Assembly: GCF_020179755.1 (NCBI RefSeq)
Contig: NZ_JAIUCY010000005.1
Span: 1-64,000 of the forward strand
Origin: Herbaspirillum sp. alder98
GTDB taxonomy: Bacteria; Pseudomonadota; Gammaproteobacteria; Burkholderiales; Burkholderiaceae_D
Direction of reading: 5' to 3'
DNA: 64,000 nucleotides
Part shown: piece by piece, positions 1 through 10,414 of the stretch
How the letters are laid out: the number at the start of each line of letters is the position of its first letter
Numbering within the stretch: position 1 is the first letter of the stretch
Notes under the pieces: model-generated
Databases searched by the model: none
What the model was told of the DNA's origin: nothing
Seen by the model: only the letters and a program-made list of their open reading frames with translations
Program-made: the position numbers and the translations under genes

Positions 1-2
1 TT

Positions 3-86
3 TACAACGAGCGGCGCATGCACTCTGCATTGGGCTATCAATCACCTAACCATTTCGAAGCACAACTCACTCGGCAAGCGGCTTAG
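3..86 (+). pseudogene. 3' end of an IS3-family transposase (OrfB), cut by window start
   Basis: Reading from base 3 gives YNERRMHSALGYQSP, then NHFEA and a TAG stop at 84-86. The run YNxxRxHSALGYxSP is the hallmark C-terminal end of IS3-family OrfB integrases, just after the third catalytic acidic residue. Only the last 27 codons lie in the window, so whether the element is intact upstream cannot be told. The next bases (87-150) carry no gene and probably hold the IS right end, but I could not fix the inverted repeat. Confidence 0.8.
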
Positions 87-205
87 TTTCTCGACCAACT
101 TTGGTCCAGCCCGAGGGGTTCACTCCATTATGGGCCTAAATTGCATCCAATGTTGACCCATGTTTAGAACACAATCCTGCTCAATATAGCGAGTAGGAGA
201 ATGGA

Positions 206-658
206 GTGATAGACGTGGCACTACTTGGAATTATTCGACGCTGGTACATCAGAGACCGCGTCTCGATCAGAGAAATAGCCAGACGGCTTGATATCTCTCG
301 AAATACCGTTCGACGCTACATTCGATCCGAAGCGATTGAACCTTCCTATGCCGCCAGGCAGAAATTGAGCTCACTCGATGAGTACGCACCGAGGCTGAAT
401 ACCTGGCTAGCCACCGAAGCGGTCAAATCCAGAAAGCAGCGAAGAACGCTTAAGCAGATGTTCCTGGATCTGAGAGATCTGGGATATGAAGGATCCTATG
501 ACCGAGTGGCGGCCTTCGGACGTCAGTGGAAGGTGGGTCAACTTGAGAGGGTCAAATCTGCGAGCAAATCAACAGGGCAGACCGACCATGCCGTCTGGCT
601 TAGCGCTCAAACGTTACCTTTTGGAAACACGAATTTCAACAGAAAAGTTCAGAGTTAA
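206..658 (+). pseudogene. Truncated IS21-family transposase IstA (N-terminal part)
   Basis: A GTG start at 206 follows a purine-rich gtaggaga. The 150-residue product opens with a helix-turn-helix (residues about 18-42, SIREIARRLDISRNTVRRY) typical of IstA of IS21 elements, then the linker found before the DDE integrase core. Full IstA proteins are about 400-500 residues. Here the similarity stops near residue 125 and the last 25 residues look like out-of-family read-through. There is no DDE domain and no istB, so this is a dead remnant. The sequence around 152-180 may be the left terminal repeat of the element. Confidence 0.75.
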
Positions 659-713
659 ATGAATAAAGTTCAGACTTAGCTGAATTCCGACAGCAAACCC
701 ATCAACATCCGTC

Positions 714-742
714 TTGAAAATTCCCCAACCCGTCCCTATACT
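714..742 (+). promoter_or_regulatory. Sigma70-type promoter of groESL
   Basis: TTGAAA at 714-719 and TATACT at 737-742 are separated by exactly 17 bases, close to the sigma70 consensus. The CTTGAAA at 713-719 also resembles a sigma32 -35 box, but I see no convincing sigma32 -10 (CCCCATnT). Confidence 0.75.
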
Positions 743-768
743 TAGCACTCGTCGCAGGAGAGTGCTAA
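742..768 (+). promoter_or_regulatory. CIRCE operator (HrcA binding site) upstream of groES
   Basis: TTAGCACTC (742-750), nine spacer bases, then GAGTGCTAA (760-768): a perfect match to the CIRCE inverted repeat bound by the heat-shock repressor HrcA. It begins on the last base of the -10 box and so covers the transcription start, as expected for a repressor site. hrcA itself is not in the window. Confidence 0.95.
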
Positions 769-885
769 CAGCCCTTCTCGGCCTATTTCCCTTTTTCATG
801 CGGTGAGTTCTGCTGCATTTGGAAGAAAACCCATTGCAGCCATCGCCGCAATTATTGCCAACTTATTGATTTTTAAGGAGTTCTC

Positions 886-1176
886 ATGAATCTTCGCCCT
901 TTGCACGATCGCGTAATCGTCAAGCGCCTCGACCAGGAAACCAAGACTGCTTCCGGTATCGTTCTGCCTGATGCAGCGACCGAAAAGCCGGACCAGGGCG
1001 AAATCCTGGCCGTCGGCAATGGCAAGATCCTGGAAGATGGCAAGGTCCGCCAACTGGCCGTCAAGGTCGGTGACCGTGTTCTGTTCGGCAAGTATTCCGG
1101 CCAGGCCGTGAAGATCGATGGCCAGGAACTGCTGGTCATGCGCGAAGAAGACCTGTTCGCTGTCGTCGAGAAGTAA
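886..1176 (+). CDS. groES: Co-chaperonin GroES (Hsp10)
   Basis: The 96-residue protein is the usual GroES length and starts [14 protein letters not shown]. It has the mobile loop near residues 17-32 ([15 protein letters not shown]) that docks on GroEL and the C-terminal [13 protein letters not shown] strand. GroES forms the heptameric lid of the cytosolic GroEL folding chamber. An AAGGAG ribosome site at 875-880 fixes the ATG at 886. It is first in the groESL operon behind the CIRCE-controlled promoter, 70 bases before groEL. Confidence 0.97.
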   Translation: MNLRPLHDRVIVKRLDQETKTASGIVLPDAATEKPDQGEILAVGNGKILEDGKVRQLAVKVGDRVLFGKYSGQAVKIDGQELLVMREEDLFAVVEK

Positions 1177-1213
1177 TTTCGCGTCGCAGCCGCCGTCGGC
1201 TGCTGCACGGTAA

Positions 1214-2896
<1,683 letters not shown>

Positions 2897-2941
2897 TAGC
2901 CGTCGGCCCCACGACCGTTACCCGTAACGGTCGATGACCGC

Positions 2942-2985
2942 AAAAAAATCCCTCGCATCGGCAACGGTGCGAGGGATTTTTATTT
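2942..2985 (+). terminator. Rho-independent terminator of groESL
   Basis: The stem ATCCCTCGCA (2948-2957) pairs with TGCGAGGGAT (2968-2977), followed by a T-run. The A-run on the left makes it potentially bidirectional, so it may also stop the minus-strand fumC transcript. A second perfect 9-bp hairpin without a T-run (CGACCGTTA 2912-2920 with TAACGGTCG 2925-2933) lies just upstream. Confidence 0.9.
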
Positions 2986-3009
2986 ACGCCAGAAGAAAGA
3001 CGCTCGATA

Positions 3010-4416
3010 TTACTCGGTACCGCCCGCCGACATGCCCGCCAGCCTGGCCGCATCGACGACACGGTCATAGGTCTGGGCATCCACCAGGCCCAGCGACAAC
3101 GCTGCCGCGCGCGGCGTAATACCTTGTTCCAGCGCGGTACGCGTGATCTGCGCCACCTTGTCGTAACCGATGATGGGATTCAGCGCCGTGACCTGCAGCA
3201 GGGCGTTCTCGACATTGGAAGCCAGTCGCTCACGATCCGCTTCCAGCCCGTCGACCAGCCGCCGGGCAAATACGCGTGAGGCATCCGCCAGCAACCGGAT
3301 CGATTGCAACAGGTTATTGATCAACACCGGCTTGGCCACATTCAACTCGAAATTGCCGGATGCATTGGCGATGCTGATCGTGGCGTGATTGCCCATGACC
3401 TGCATGCACGCCTGGGCCAGGACCTCGGCAATGGTCGGATTGCGCTTGCCCGGCATGATCGAACTGGTCAAGCCGTCATCGGGAATCTTCAGCTCGCCCA
3501 GGCCGCAGCGCGGTCCCGATCCCAGCCAGCGCACATCGTTGGCGATCTTGATCAAGGCAGTGGCCAGCACGTTAAGTGCGCCAGAGGCTTCCACCAGGGC
3601 GTCATGCGAGCCCATCCCCTCGAACTTGGACGGATTGGGAAAGAACAGCCGGCCGGTAAGCTCCCTGATCTCTGCACAGAAAAACTGATCGAACTGCGCC
3701 GGCGCATTCAATCCTGTGCCGGCAGCCGTGCCGCCCTGGGGCAATGCCAGCAGGCGCGGCATGCTGGCATCGATGCGCTCGATTGCATGGCCGACCTGGC
3801 GCGCGAACGCGTCGAAGCCCTGGCCCATTGTCATCGGCACTGCATCCATCAAGTGGGTGCGGGCGATTTTGAGCACATCGGCAAAGGCGGTGGCGCGCTG
3901 TTGAAGGCTGTCACGCAATAACAGCAGTGCCGGCTTGAGGCGCTCCTCCAGTTCAGTCACGGTGACCAGATGCATCACCGTCGGGAAGCTGTCGTTGGAG
4001 GATTGCGAGGCGTTGACGTGATCGTTGGGGTGCACCGGCGCCTTGGTGCCGAGCGCCTGGCCCAATAACTGGTTGGCCCGGTTGGCGATCACCTCGTTGG
4101 CATTCATGTTGGTCTGCGTACCGGAACCTGTCTGCCACACCGTCAGCGGAAAGTGCGTATCGAAGCCGCCATCGCGCAGCTCACCGGCGGCCACGATAAT
4201 GGCATCGGCCAGTACCGGGTCAAGCGTGCCGCAACGCACATTGGCACGGGCGGCGGCAATCTTCTGCAGCCCGAATGCATGGATCAGGCACGCCGGAAAA
4301 CGCTCTTCGCCCACTTCAAAGATCGCCAGTGCCCGCTGCGTCTGCGCGCCCCAATAACGGTCGGCGGCAATCTCGACCGGCCCGAAGGCGTCATGCTCGA
4401 TGCGCGAAGCACTCAT
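3010..4416 (-). CDS. fumC: Class II fumarate hydratase (fumarase C type)
   Basis: The 468-residue protein interconverts fumarate and malate. Its residues fall in E. coli FumC register: S98 and T100 in GSGTQTNMN, the second-site HPNDHVN at 129-135, SSN at 139-141, the T187-H188 pair, and the signature SSIMPGK around S318-K324. At 325 an Arg replaces the usual Val (KRNP instead of KVNP), a form more typical of adenylosuccinate and carboxymuconate lyases. Its ATG overlaps the chemoreceptor stop by 4 bp (ATGA), so translation is coupled. It is last in an operon with dctA, which suits growth on C4-dicarboxylates. A related lyase activity cannot be excluded. Confidence 0.87.
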   Translation of the reverse strand: MSASRIEHDAFGPVEIAADRYWGAQTQRALAIFEVGEERFPACLIHAFGLQKIAAARANVRCGTLDPVLADAIIVAAGELRDGGFDTHFPLTVWQTGSGTQTNMNANEVIANRANQLLGQALGTKAPVHPNDHVNASQSSNDSFPTVMHLVTVTELEERLKPALLLLRDSLQQRATAFADVLKIARTHLMDAVPMTMGQGFDAFARQVGHAIERIDASMPRLLALPQGGTAAGTGLNAPAQFDQFFCAEIRELTGRLFFPNPSKFEGMGSHDALVEASGALNVLATALIKIANDVRWLGSGPRCGLGELKIPDDGLTSSIMPGKRNPTIAEVLAQACMQVMGNHATISIANASGNFELNVAKPVLINNLLQSIRLLADASRVFARRLVDGLEADRERLASNVENALLQVTALNPIIGYDKVAQITRTALEQGITPRAAALSLGLVDAQTYDRVVDAARLAGMSAGGTE

Positions 4417-6008
4417 GACCGCTCCTGTGAAATCTGGCGCCGTGCCGGTGCTTCCTGCGTATCGCCGTCATAGCGAAACCGGGATACCGCGCCTTGCAGC
4501 GTCTGCGCCTGATCCTGCAGCGACATGGCTGCCGCCGCTGCCTCTTCCACCAGCGCAGCGTTCTGCTGGGTAACGCCGTCCATCTGCATCACGGCTTTGC
4601 TGATCTGATCGATACCATCCTTCTGCTCGTCGGATGCCAGTGAGATATCACGGATGATGTCGCCGACCTTGCGCACGGCGTCGCTGACCTCCTGCATGGT
4701 ACGGCCGGCCTGGGCCACCAGATCGACCCCGCTGTCCACCTTGTCGGTCGACTGGTCGATCAGTTGCTTGATCTCCCTGGCGGCGACCGCCGAACGTTGC
4801 GCCAGTCCGCGCACTTCGCTGGCGACCACGGCAAACCCGCGGCCCTGCTCGCCGGCGCGGGCGGCCTCGACGGCCGCGTTCAGGGCCAGGATATTGGTCT
4901 GGAAGGCGATGCCATCGATCACGCCGATGATGGCCGACATCTGGCTTGAGCTGCTCTGTATATCGCGCATGGTGTGCACCACGCGGTCGGTCACCTCGGC
5001 GCCGCGCGTGGCGATGGAGCGCGCGTCGACGGCGATAGCGTTGGCCTGGCGGGCGCTCTCCGAATTCTGCCGTACGGTGCCAGTCAATTCTTCCATGCTT
5101 GCGGCGGTCTCTTCGAGCGACGCGGCCTGGTCTTCAGTGCGGTGCGACAGGTCGGCATTGCCCGATGCAATCTGCTGGGTCGCCGTTGCCATCGAATCGG
5201 CCGCATTGCGCACGGCGCTGACCGTTGTGCGCAAGCTGTCGCGCATGCTCTTGAGACCGGACATCAGCCGCCCCATCTCATCCCGGGATTCGATGGCGAT
5301 GTCACGGCCCAGGTCGCCATCGGCGATGGCCGAGAAATGCGCAAGGGCCCGATCCAGCGGACGGGCAATCGCGCGTTGCAGGCTCCAGCCACAGGCAATA
5401 CCGACGATGATGCCCAGCACGATCATGCCGATCGAGAGCGCACCCATCGCTTCAAGCCGGGCGCTGAAACCCTCGTAGTTTGACTGCGCATGGCGTTGCA
5501 GGTACTGGTCGAGTTGCGCACCGCTCTTGGTAAAGGCCAGGGACAGCGGCGGCGCAATCTTCATGGTGATGTTGTCCGCCGACGCCGCATCGTTGTTGAG
5601 CAGGCTGGCCAGGGTGGGCTCGATCGCCTGCGCGATGAAGATGCCGCGCTTGCTCGCGACCTCTTTTGCGATCGCTTCTTCTTCGGCCGACTTGGGCAGT
5701 TCCAGATAACGACGCCAGGCGTTGTCGGAGACCTTCAGGTAGTCACGGGTCTTGTCGACCAGCGCCTTGGTGTCGCCCGCTTCGGGATGCAACAGCGCCC
5801 GGTCGATGGCGATGCGTGCGATGGCCAGGTTGTACTTGGATTCCCCCACCGCCAACGCAGAAGCCAATTGGACCGAATAGGTTTCGCGCAACGCCGTTTC
5901 GCCCGCGCGATTGGAGAGTTGGCCTATCACGCCGACTGCGATCAGCAGCAATACCAACACCAGGATAGCGCCGCTGATGCGCGCCTTTATCGAGATTTTT
6001 CTTAACAT
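4413..6008 (-). CDS. Methyl-accepting chemotaxis protein
   Basis: The 531-residue inner-membrane chemoreceptor has TM1 at about residues 13-30, a helical periplasmic ligand-binding domain (about 31-185, four-helix-bundle type), TM2 at about 190-212, then a HAMP domain. The cytoplasmic signalling rod holds the conserved hairpin [20 protein letters not shown] and [13 protein letters not shown]. It signals to CheA/CheW. There is no C-terminal NWETF-like CheR tether. It lies between dctA and fumC on the same strand and overlaps fumC by 4 bp, so it probably senses a C4-dicarboxylate or the substrate of the neighbouring lyase. The ligand is inference. Confidence 0.92.
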   Translation of the reverse strand: MLRKISIKARISGAILVLVLLLIAVGVIGQLSNRAGETALRETYSVQLASALAVGESKYNLAIARIAIDRALLHPEAGDTKALVDKTRDYLKVSDNAWRRYLELPKSAEEEAIAKEVASKRGIFIAQAIEPTLASLLNNDAASADNITMKIAPPLSLAFTKSGAQLDQYLQRHAQSNYEGFSARLEAMGALSIGMIVLGIIVGIACGWSLQRAIARPLDRALAHFSAIADGDLGRDIAIESRDEMGRLMSGLKSMRDSLRTTVSAVRNAADSMATATQQIASGNADLSHRTEDQAASLEETAASMEELTGTVRQNSESARQANAIAVDARSIATRGAEVTDRVVHTMRDIQSSSSQMSAIIGVIDGIAFQTNILALNAAVEAARAGEQGRGFAVVASEVRGLAQRSAVAAREIKQLIDQSTDKVDSGVDLVAQAGRTMQEVSDAVRKVGDIIRDISLASDEQKDGIDQISKAVMQMDGVTQQNAALVEEAAAAAMSLQDQAQTLQGAVSRFRYDGDTQEAPARRQISQERS

Positions 6009-6025
6009 GTCGCCCTCGTTGTAAA

Positions 6026-6066
6026 TCCGCCCTGCCGGTCGAACGCTGATCGACGGACAGGGCGGT
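6026..6066. terminator. Hairpin between dctA and the chemoreceptor gene
   Basis: CCGCCCTG (6027-6034) pairs with CAGGGCGG (6058-6065), with further inner pairing. No strong T-run follows on the minus strand. It may attenuate read-through from dctA or stabilise the upstream mRNA end rather than terminate. Confidence 0.4.
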
Positions 6067-6091
6067 TTGTCTCTTTCTGAATACCGGATGG

Positions 6092-7423
6092 TTACCGGTG
6101 AGCGCTGGCGCTGACGTTGTTAAGTGCTTCGTCCTCGGCCATCACCTGTGGAAAGCGCTCGGGGTAGAGATGTTGCTCTGCCTTGGCGGCATCGAACGTT
6201 CCCGACCATTTGGCCACGACCACGGTCGCCACGCTGTTGCCGATCGTGTTGCAGGTGGCAATGGCCATCGACATGAATCGATACACGCCGAAGATCACGG
6301 CCAGGCCTTCGATCGGCAGGATGCCGGTCGACGTGACGGTAGCGGCGAACACCACGAAGGAGCCACCCGACACCGTGGCCGCGCCCTTGGACGTCAACAG
6401 CATGAGCAGCAGGATGCCGATCTGGTGGTCCAGGGTGATCGGCACGCCATAGGCGTGCGCAATGAACATCACGCCCATGGCCATGAAGATCGAGGTGCCG
6501 TCGAGATTGAAGGCGTAGCCGGTCGGCAGCACCAAGCCCACGGTCTGCTTGGCGCAGCCCAGTCGCTCCAGCTTGATCAACAGGCGTGGCAAGGCACTTT
6601 CGGAAGAAGCCGTACCCAGCACGATGAAGATCTCTTCCTTGATGAAACGCAGGAAACGCCACAGGCTGAAACCGGCGAACCTGGCGATGGTGCCCAGCAC
6701 TACCGCCAGGAACAAGATCACGACGCCGTAGAAACCAAGCACCAGCTGCGCCAACGCGACCAGCACAGCGGTGCCGTTGCTGCCCACCGAATACGCCACC
6801 GCGCCGAAGGTGCCGATCGGCGCAAGTTTCATGACCAGGTTGATGAACGAGAACAGGACATCCGAAATGTAGTCCAGGCCGACATTGATCTTTTCACGGC
6901 GGGTCTCATGGATCGACAGGATGCCGATGCCGACCATCACCGCCAGCACCACCACCTGCAGCAATTCGCCCTTGGCAAATGCGCCGACAAAATTGTCCGG
7001 CACGATATGCATCATGAACGACAGGAAGCTCTGGGTTTCGGCCTTGGCTGCCGCCGGTGGCACCACGCCCGTGGTGACGTGGGCCATGTTGCTGCCCAGT
7101 TCAAGCAAGTTGCCGGCCAGCAGGCCGACCACCAGGGCGATGGTCGACACCACCTCGAAGTAGACGATGGCGCGCCAGCCGACGCGACCGGCGCTCTTGA
7201 TGTCGCCGGCCGAGGCAATGCCGTGCACGATGGTCAGGAACACCAGCGGCGCCACGCCTGCCTTGATGAGCGACAGGAACATATCGCCCAGCAGCTTGAG
7301 CTGCATCGAGAACTTGGGGAAGATGAAGCCGACCGCGATACCGAGCACCAGGGACACCAGCACTTGCATGCCGAGCCTGCGATACCAGGGCGTTTTTTTG
7401 AGTGTTGTAGTAGTAGTCATCAT
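6092..7423 (-). CDS. dctA: C4-dicarboxylate:cation symporter DctA (DAACS family)
   Basis: The 443-residue multi-spanning inner-membrane carrier is of the glutamate/dicarboxylate symporter family. It shows the hairpin motif [12 protein letters not shown], the serine-rich [15 protein letters not shown], and [16 protein letters not shown] near the C-terminus, all DctA-like. It imports succinate, fumarate and malate with protons. I start at 7423 ([10 protein letters not shown]) because GGAG sits just upstream. An in-frame ATG at 7480 would overlap the preceding gene. It is second in the operon, 16 bases after the lyase gene. Confidence 0.9.
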   Translation of the reverse strand: MMTTTTTLKKTPWYRRLGMQVLVSLVLGIAVGFIFPKFSMQLKLLGDMFLSLIKAGVAPLVFLTIVHGIASAGDIKSAGRVGWRAIVYFEVVSTIALVVGLLAGNLLELGSNMAHVTTGVVPPAAAKAETQSFLSFMMHIVPDNFVGAFAKGELLQVVVLAVMVGIGILSIHETRREKINVGLDYISDVLFSFINLVMKLAPIGTFGAVAYSVGSNGTAVLVALAQLVLGFYGVVILFLAVVLGTIARFAGFSLWRFLRFIKEEIFIVLGTASSESALPRLLIKLERLGCAKQTVGLVLPTGYAFNLDGTSIFMAMGVMFIAHAYGVPITLDHQIGILLLMLLTSKGAATVSGGSFVVFAATVTSTGILPIEGLAVIFGVYRFMSMAIATCNTIGNSVATVVVAKWSGTFDAAKAEQHLYPERFPQVMAEDEALNNVSASAHR

Positions 7424-7439
7424 GTCTCCTCGCTGCCGC

Positions 7440-8816
7440 TCAGGCGTTGATCTGGCCGGATAACCGGACCGCCTGATCAACCATCTGCGGCGCCAGGCCC
7501 AGGTAGTTCTCGGGATCGGTCAGACGGTCGATGGTGGCGCGATCGAAGTGTTCGGTCACCGCTGGCATGGCCGCCAGGGCATCGGCCAGCGAGCCGCCAT
7601 TTTCATTGGCGGCGCGGCAGGCGTCGTACACGATGTCGTGCGCCTGCTGGCGCCCGATGAATGGCGCCATGCCCATCATCACGGCCTCGGCGACGATGAG
7701 GCCGCGGCTGATGCCCAGGTTGACCTTCATGCGATCGGTATCGACGATCAGGCCGCCCAAGGCAAACTTGGCCTGGTGCAGCGCGCCGGCGGTGAGGATG
7801 AAGCTTTCGGGAATGGCGATCCATTCGGCATGCCACGGGCCGGTGGCGCGCTCGAAGTCCTGCACCATTGCGTCGACCATCAGGCCGGCATGCTGGCGGA
7901 CCGCCTTGGAGGCGGCCAGCATCAGCTCGCTGGAAATCGGATTGCGCTTTTGCGGCATGGTGCTGCTGGCGCCGCGGCCCTTGACGAAGGGCTCATAGAC
8001 TTCACCGAATTCGGTCGATGCCATGATCATGATGTCGAGCGCGATCTTGCCCAGCGAGCCGGTCACCAGCGCCAGCAGGTTGATGGCTTCGGCAAAGCCG
8101 TCGCGCGCCACGTGCCAGGTCGTGGCCGGCACACCCAGGCCGAGTTCTTCGGCCAATGCGCGCTGCACCTCGAAACCCTTGTCGCCCAACGACGCCAGGG
8201 TGCCCGCCGCACCAGCGAATTCGACCACCGCCACGCGCGGACGCAGCTCGGCCAGACGTTGCTGATGACGATCGAACATCGCCAGCCAGATCGCTACCTT
8301 GTAGCCGAAGGTGACCGGCAAGGCCTGCTGCAGATGGGTGCGTCCGGCCATTGGCGTGTCGCGGTGCTTGACTGCCAGCTCCGCCAGGATCTTGCGCAGT
8401 GCGCGTACGTCCTCGGCGACCACGTCCAGGGCGTCGCGCACTTGCAGCGACACGGCGGTGTCCATGATGTCCTGGGTAGTGGCGCCCCAGTGCACGTAAC
8501 GACCGGCTTCGCCGCACATGGCCACCAGTTGATGCACCAGCGGCAGGATCGGGTAGCCGACGATGTCGGTCTCGTGGCGCATGTGTTCAAAATCGATGCG
8601 CTCGATGGTCGACTCTTTTGCAATGACCGCCGCGGCCTCGGCCGGAATGACCCCGACCTTCGCCTCAGCCTTCGCCAGCGCAACTTCGACGTCGATATAG
8701 CGCTGGATCAATGCGTGGTCCGAGAACAACGTACGCATCGCCGCCGTGCCGAAGGCGTCACGAAACAGAATGGAGTCGACAACCGTGCTGGCTGTCGCGA
8801 TGGCAGAGATCGACAT
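7440..8816 (-). CDS. Fumarase/aspartase-superfamily lyase (PcaB/adenylosuccinate-lyase-like)
   Basis: The 458-residue protein carries the superfamily motifs: HWGATTQDIMDT at 109-120, the T160-H161 pair, and the flexible-loop signature SSTMPQKRNP at 284-293. It most resembles 3-carboxy-cis,cis-muconate cycloisomerase (PcaB), but no other protocatechuate gene is nearby. Instead it heads an operon with dctA, a chemoreceptor and fumC. That fits a lyase releasing fumarate (or a related C4 acid) from an adduct which FumC then hydrates. This role is inference; annotation as pcaB should be treated with caution. I use the ATG at 8816 (MSISAIATAS); the longer ORF runs through the operator region. Confidence 0.8.
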   Translation of the reverse strand: MSISAIATASTVVDSILFRDAFGTAAMRTLFSDHALIQRYIDVEVALAKAEAKVGVIPAEAAAVIAKESTIERIDFEHMRHETDIVGYPILPLVHQLVAMCGEAGRYVHWGATTQDIMDTAVSLQVRDALDVVAEDVRALRKILAELAVKHRDTPMAGRTHLQQALPVTFGYKVAIWLAMFDRHQQRLAELRPRVAVVEFAGAAGTLASLGDKGFEVQRALAEELGLGVPATTWHVARDGFAEAINLLALVTGSLGKIALDIMIMASTEFGEVYEPFVKGRGASSTMPQKRNPISSELMLAASKAVRQHAGLMVDAMVQDFERATGPWHAEWIAIPESFILTAGALHQAKFALGGLIVDTDRMKVNLGISRGLIVAEAVMMGMAPFIGRQQAHDIVYDACRAANENGGSLADALAAMPAVTEHFDRATIDRLTDPENYLGLAPQMVDQAVRLSGQINA

Positions 8817-8896
8817 AGAAGGCCTGTATATGAATGACGTGTCTGAATGGCGCGCGCAGGACGCGCCAGGTAATTTGCCCCGTCCGTGGTTTTTAT

Positions 8897-8934
8897 TATG
8901 TCCGGACATATCAAATATATTATGTCCGGACATA
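8897..8934. promoter_or_regulatory. Twin palindromic operator between lyase operon and GntR gene
   Basis: Two identical 14-bp perfect palindromes, TATGTCCGGACATA, lie at 8897-8910 and 8921-8934, centre-to-centre 24 bp, in an otherwise AT-rich gap between divergent genes. GntR/HutC regulators bind short palindromes as dimers, so this is the likely site of the adjacent regulator, controlling both directions. Confidence 0.8.
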
Positions 8935-8988
8935 TAAGGCAATACGTTTTTGGCCTGCCGCGCCAGAGTTCTACGTCATAATTGCCGT

Positions 8989-9726
8989 ATGAACTCTTTA
9001 CCAACAAAGTCCAATTTCGTTGAGATCGCGCAGCATCTGACCGAAGGCATCACTTCAGGACGCTTTCCCGTTGGCAGCCTGTTGCCGACCGAAATGGAGT
9101 TGTGCGATTACTACACCACCAGTCGTCACACGGTGCGAGCGGCATTGCATGAACTGCAACAATTAGGTTTGGTGTCACGCAAAAGGAATGTGGGCACGCG
9201 GGTCGAATCGGTCCGCCCCACCAACGAATTCCGCCCTTCGCTGGCGTCGCTGGATGATCTGATCCAATTCGGCAGCACCCACGTCCGCAAGCTGCAGGAG
9301 GTGGGAAGCCAGAAGGCCCGTGGCGATCTGGCAGATGACTTGCGCTGCAAGACCGGGACCAGCTGGATACGTATTTCCAGCCTGCGCATGGATGGCGCAA
9401 ACGACCGCTTGCCGGTCGGATGGACCGATGTCTACATCAAGCCCGAATATGCGGAAATCGCAGAGATCGTGCGCAGTTCGCCCGGCGTCTTGATCAGCAC
9501 CTTGATCGAAGCACGCTACGGACGACGGATCGAGCAGGTGGAGCAGCAGATCCGCGCGGTGACCATCGACGAATCGATGGCACGCGCATTGCAGGTGGCC
9601 GCGGGCACGACTGCGCTGAAGATCATCCGCTGGTATTCGGACGCGGCCGGCGAGGTGTTCGAAGTCTCGATCTCGATCCATCCGGCAGATCGATTTGCCG
9701 TTTCGGTATTGCTGAAACGGTCGTGA
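8989..9726 (+). CDS. GntR-family transcriptional regulator, HutC/UTRA subfamily
   Basis: The 245-residue regulator has an N-terminal winged helix (about residues 10-72: EIAQHLTEGITSGRFPVGSL, then LPTEMELCDYYTTSRHTVR) and a C-terminal UTRA ligand-binding domain (about 90-240). HutC-type members usually repress a neighbouring catabolic operon until a pathway metabolite binds. It is divergent from the lyase-dctA-chemoreceptor-fumC operon, with the twin palindrome between. I prefer the ATG at 8989 (MNSLPTKSNF); an in-frame TTG at 8950 would add 13 residues. Confidence 0.88.
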   Translation: MNSLPTKSNFVEIAQHLTEGITSGRFPVGSLLPTEMELCDYYTTSRHTVRAALHELQQLGLVSRKRNVGTRVESVRPTNEFRPSLASLDDLIQFGSTHVRKLQEVGSQKARGDLADDLRCKTGTSWIRISSLRMDGANDRLPVGWTDVYIKPEYAEIAEIVRSSPGVLISTLIEARYGRRIEQVEQQIRAVTIDESMARALQVAAGTTALKIIRWYSDAAGEVFEVSISIHPADRFAVSVLLKRS

Positions 9727-9730
9727 TCGC

Positions 9731-10414
9731 CTAGCTGTCGCCCCACATCCGCAGCAGGTTGTGATAGGTCCCGGTCAAGCCGGTGATGGCAGCATCGTCG
9801 GCTGCCAGGCGGCCGCGCAACGACATCAGCTGGCAATCCATGTCGAACAGGATGCGACGCTGCTCCAGGCTGCGCACCATGCTTTCGATCCAGAAGAAGC
9901 TGGCCAGCCGCACGCCGGCATGCACCGGCTCGACGCGATGCACATGGCTGCCGGGGTACAGCAGCATGTCGCCGGCCGGCAGCCGAACGCGTCGCTCATC
10001 GCCATGCTCGAGCAGCACCAGATCACCTCCCTCGTATTCATCCGGGCCAGACAGGAACAAGGTGCACGACAGGTCGGTGCGAACCCGCGTGCCGTCGGGC
10101 TGGTAACGCATGGCGACGTCGACGTGATCCCCCAGGTGGTCGCCACCGGCGTCATAACGATTGAACAGGGGCGTGACCATGCGCCGCGGCAATGCCGCCG
10201 AAAAGAATAACTGGTTGCGCTGCAACGCCGCGCGCACCAGCGCCTGCAAGGGCGCAGCCGCAGGCGACTGCTCGGGCAACTGGCGATTGCGCTTGAGCCA
10301 AGCGGGCTGGTTGCCGGAAGTCACACGCCCATCCACCCAGTCGCCCTGCGCCAGCCATTGCCGTGCCTGCGCCAGTTCGGACGCGTCGAGCACCTGCTTC
10401 AGATGCAGCATCAT
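9731..10414 (-). CDS. piuC: Fe(II)/2-oxoglutarate-dependent hydroxylase, PiuC/YbiX family
   Basis: The 227-residue PKHD-type dioxygenase keeps the iron ligands H97 and D99 (DHVDVAMRY) and H159 (GSHVHRVEPV), plus R169 for 2-oxoglutarate, followed by LASFFWIESMVR. PiuC proteins are iron-starvation genes encoded beside TonB-dependent siderophore receptors; the substrate is unproven. The start at 10414 overlaps the Sel1-gene stop by 4 bp (ATGA), and a second ATG follows at once. It is third in the Fur-controlled operon receptor-Sel1-PiuC. Confidence 0.92.
   Translation of the reverse strand: MMLHLKQVLDASELAQARQWLAQGDWVDGRVTSGNQPAWLKRNRQLPEQSPAAAPLQALVRAALQRNQLFFSAALPRRMVTPLFNRYDAGGDHLGDHVDVAMRYQPDGTRVRTDLSCTLFLSGPDEYEGGDLVLLEHGDERRVRLPAGDMLLYPGSHVHRVEPVHAGVRLASFFWIESMVRSLEQRRILFDMDCQLMSLRGRLAADDAAITGLTGTYHNLLRMWGDS

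Noticed and set aside
6098..7450. 450-aa open frame on the plus strand opposite dctA
   Set aside because: His/Gln/Asp-rich composition typical of antisense of a membrane protein gene; dctA is clear on the other strand.
7548..8837. 429-aa frame opposite the PcaB-like lyase
   Set aside because: Shadow frame; the lyase motifs are intact on the minus strand.
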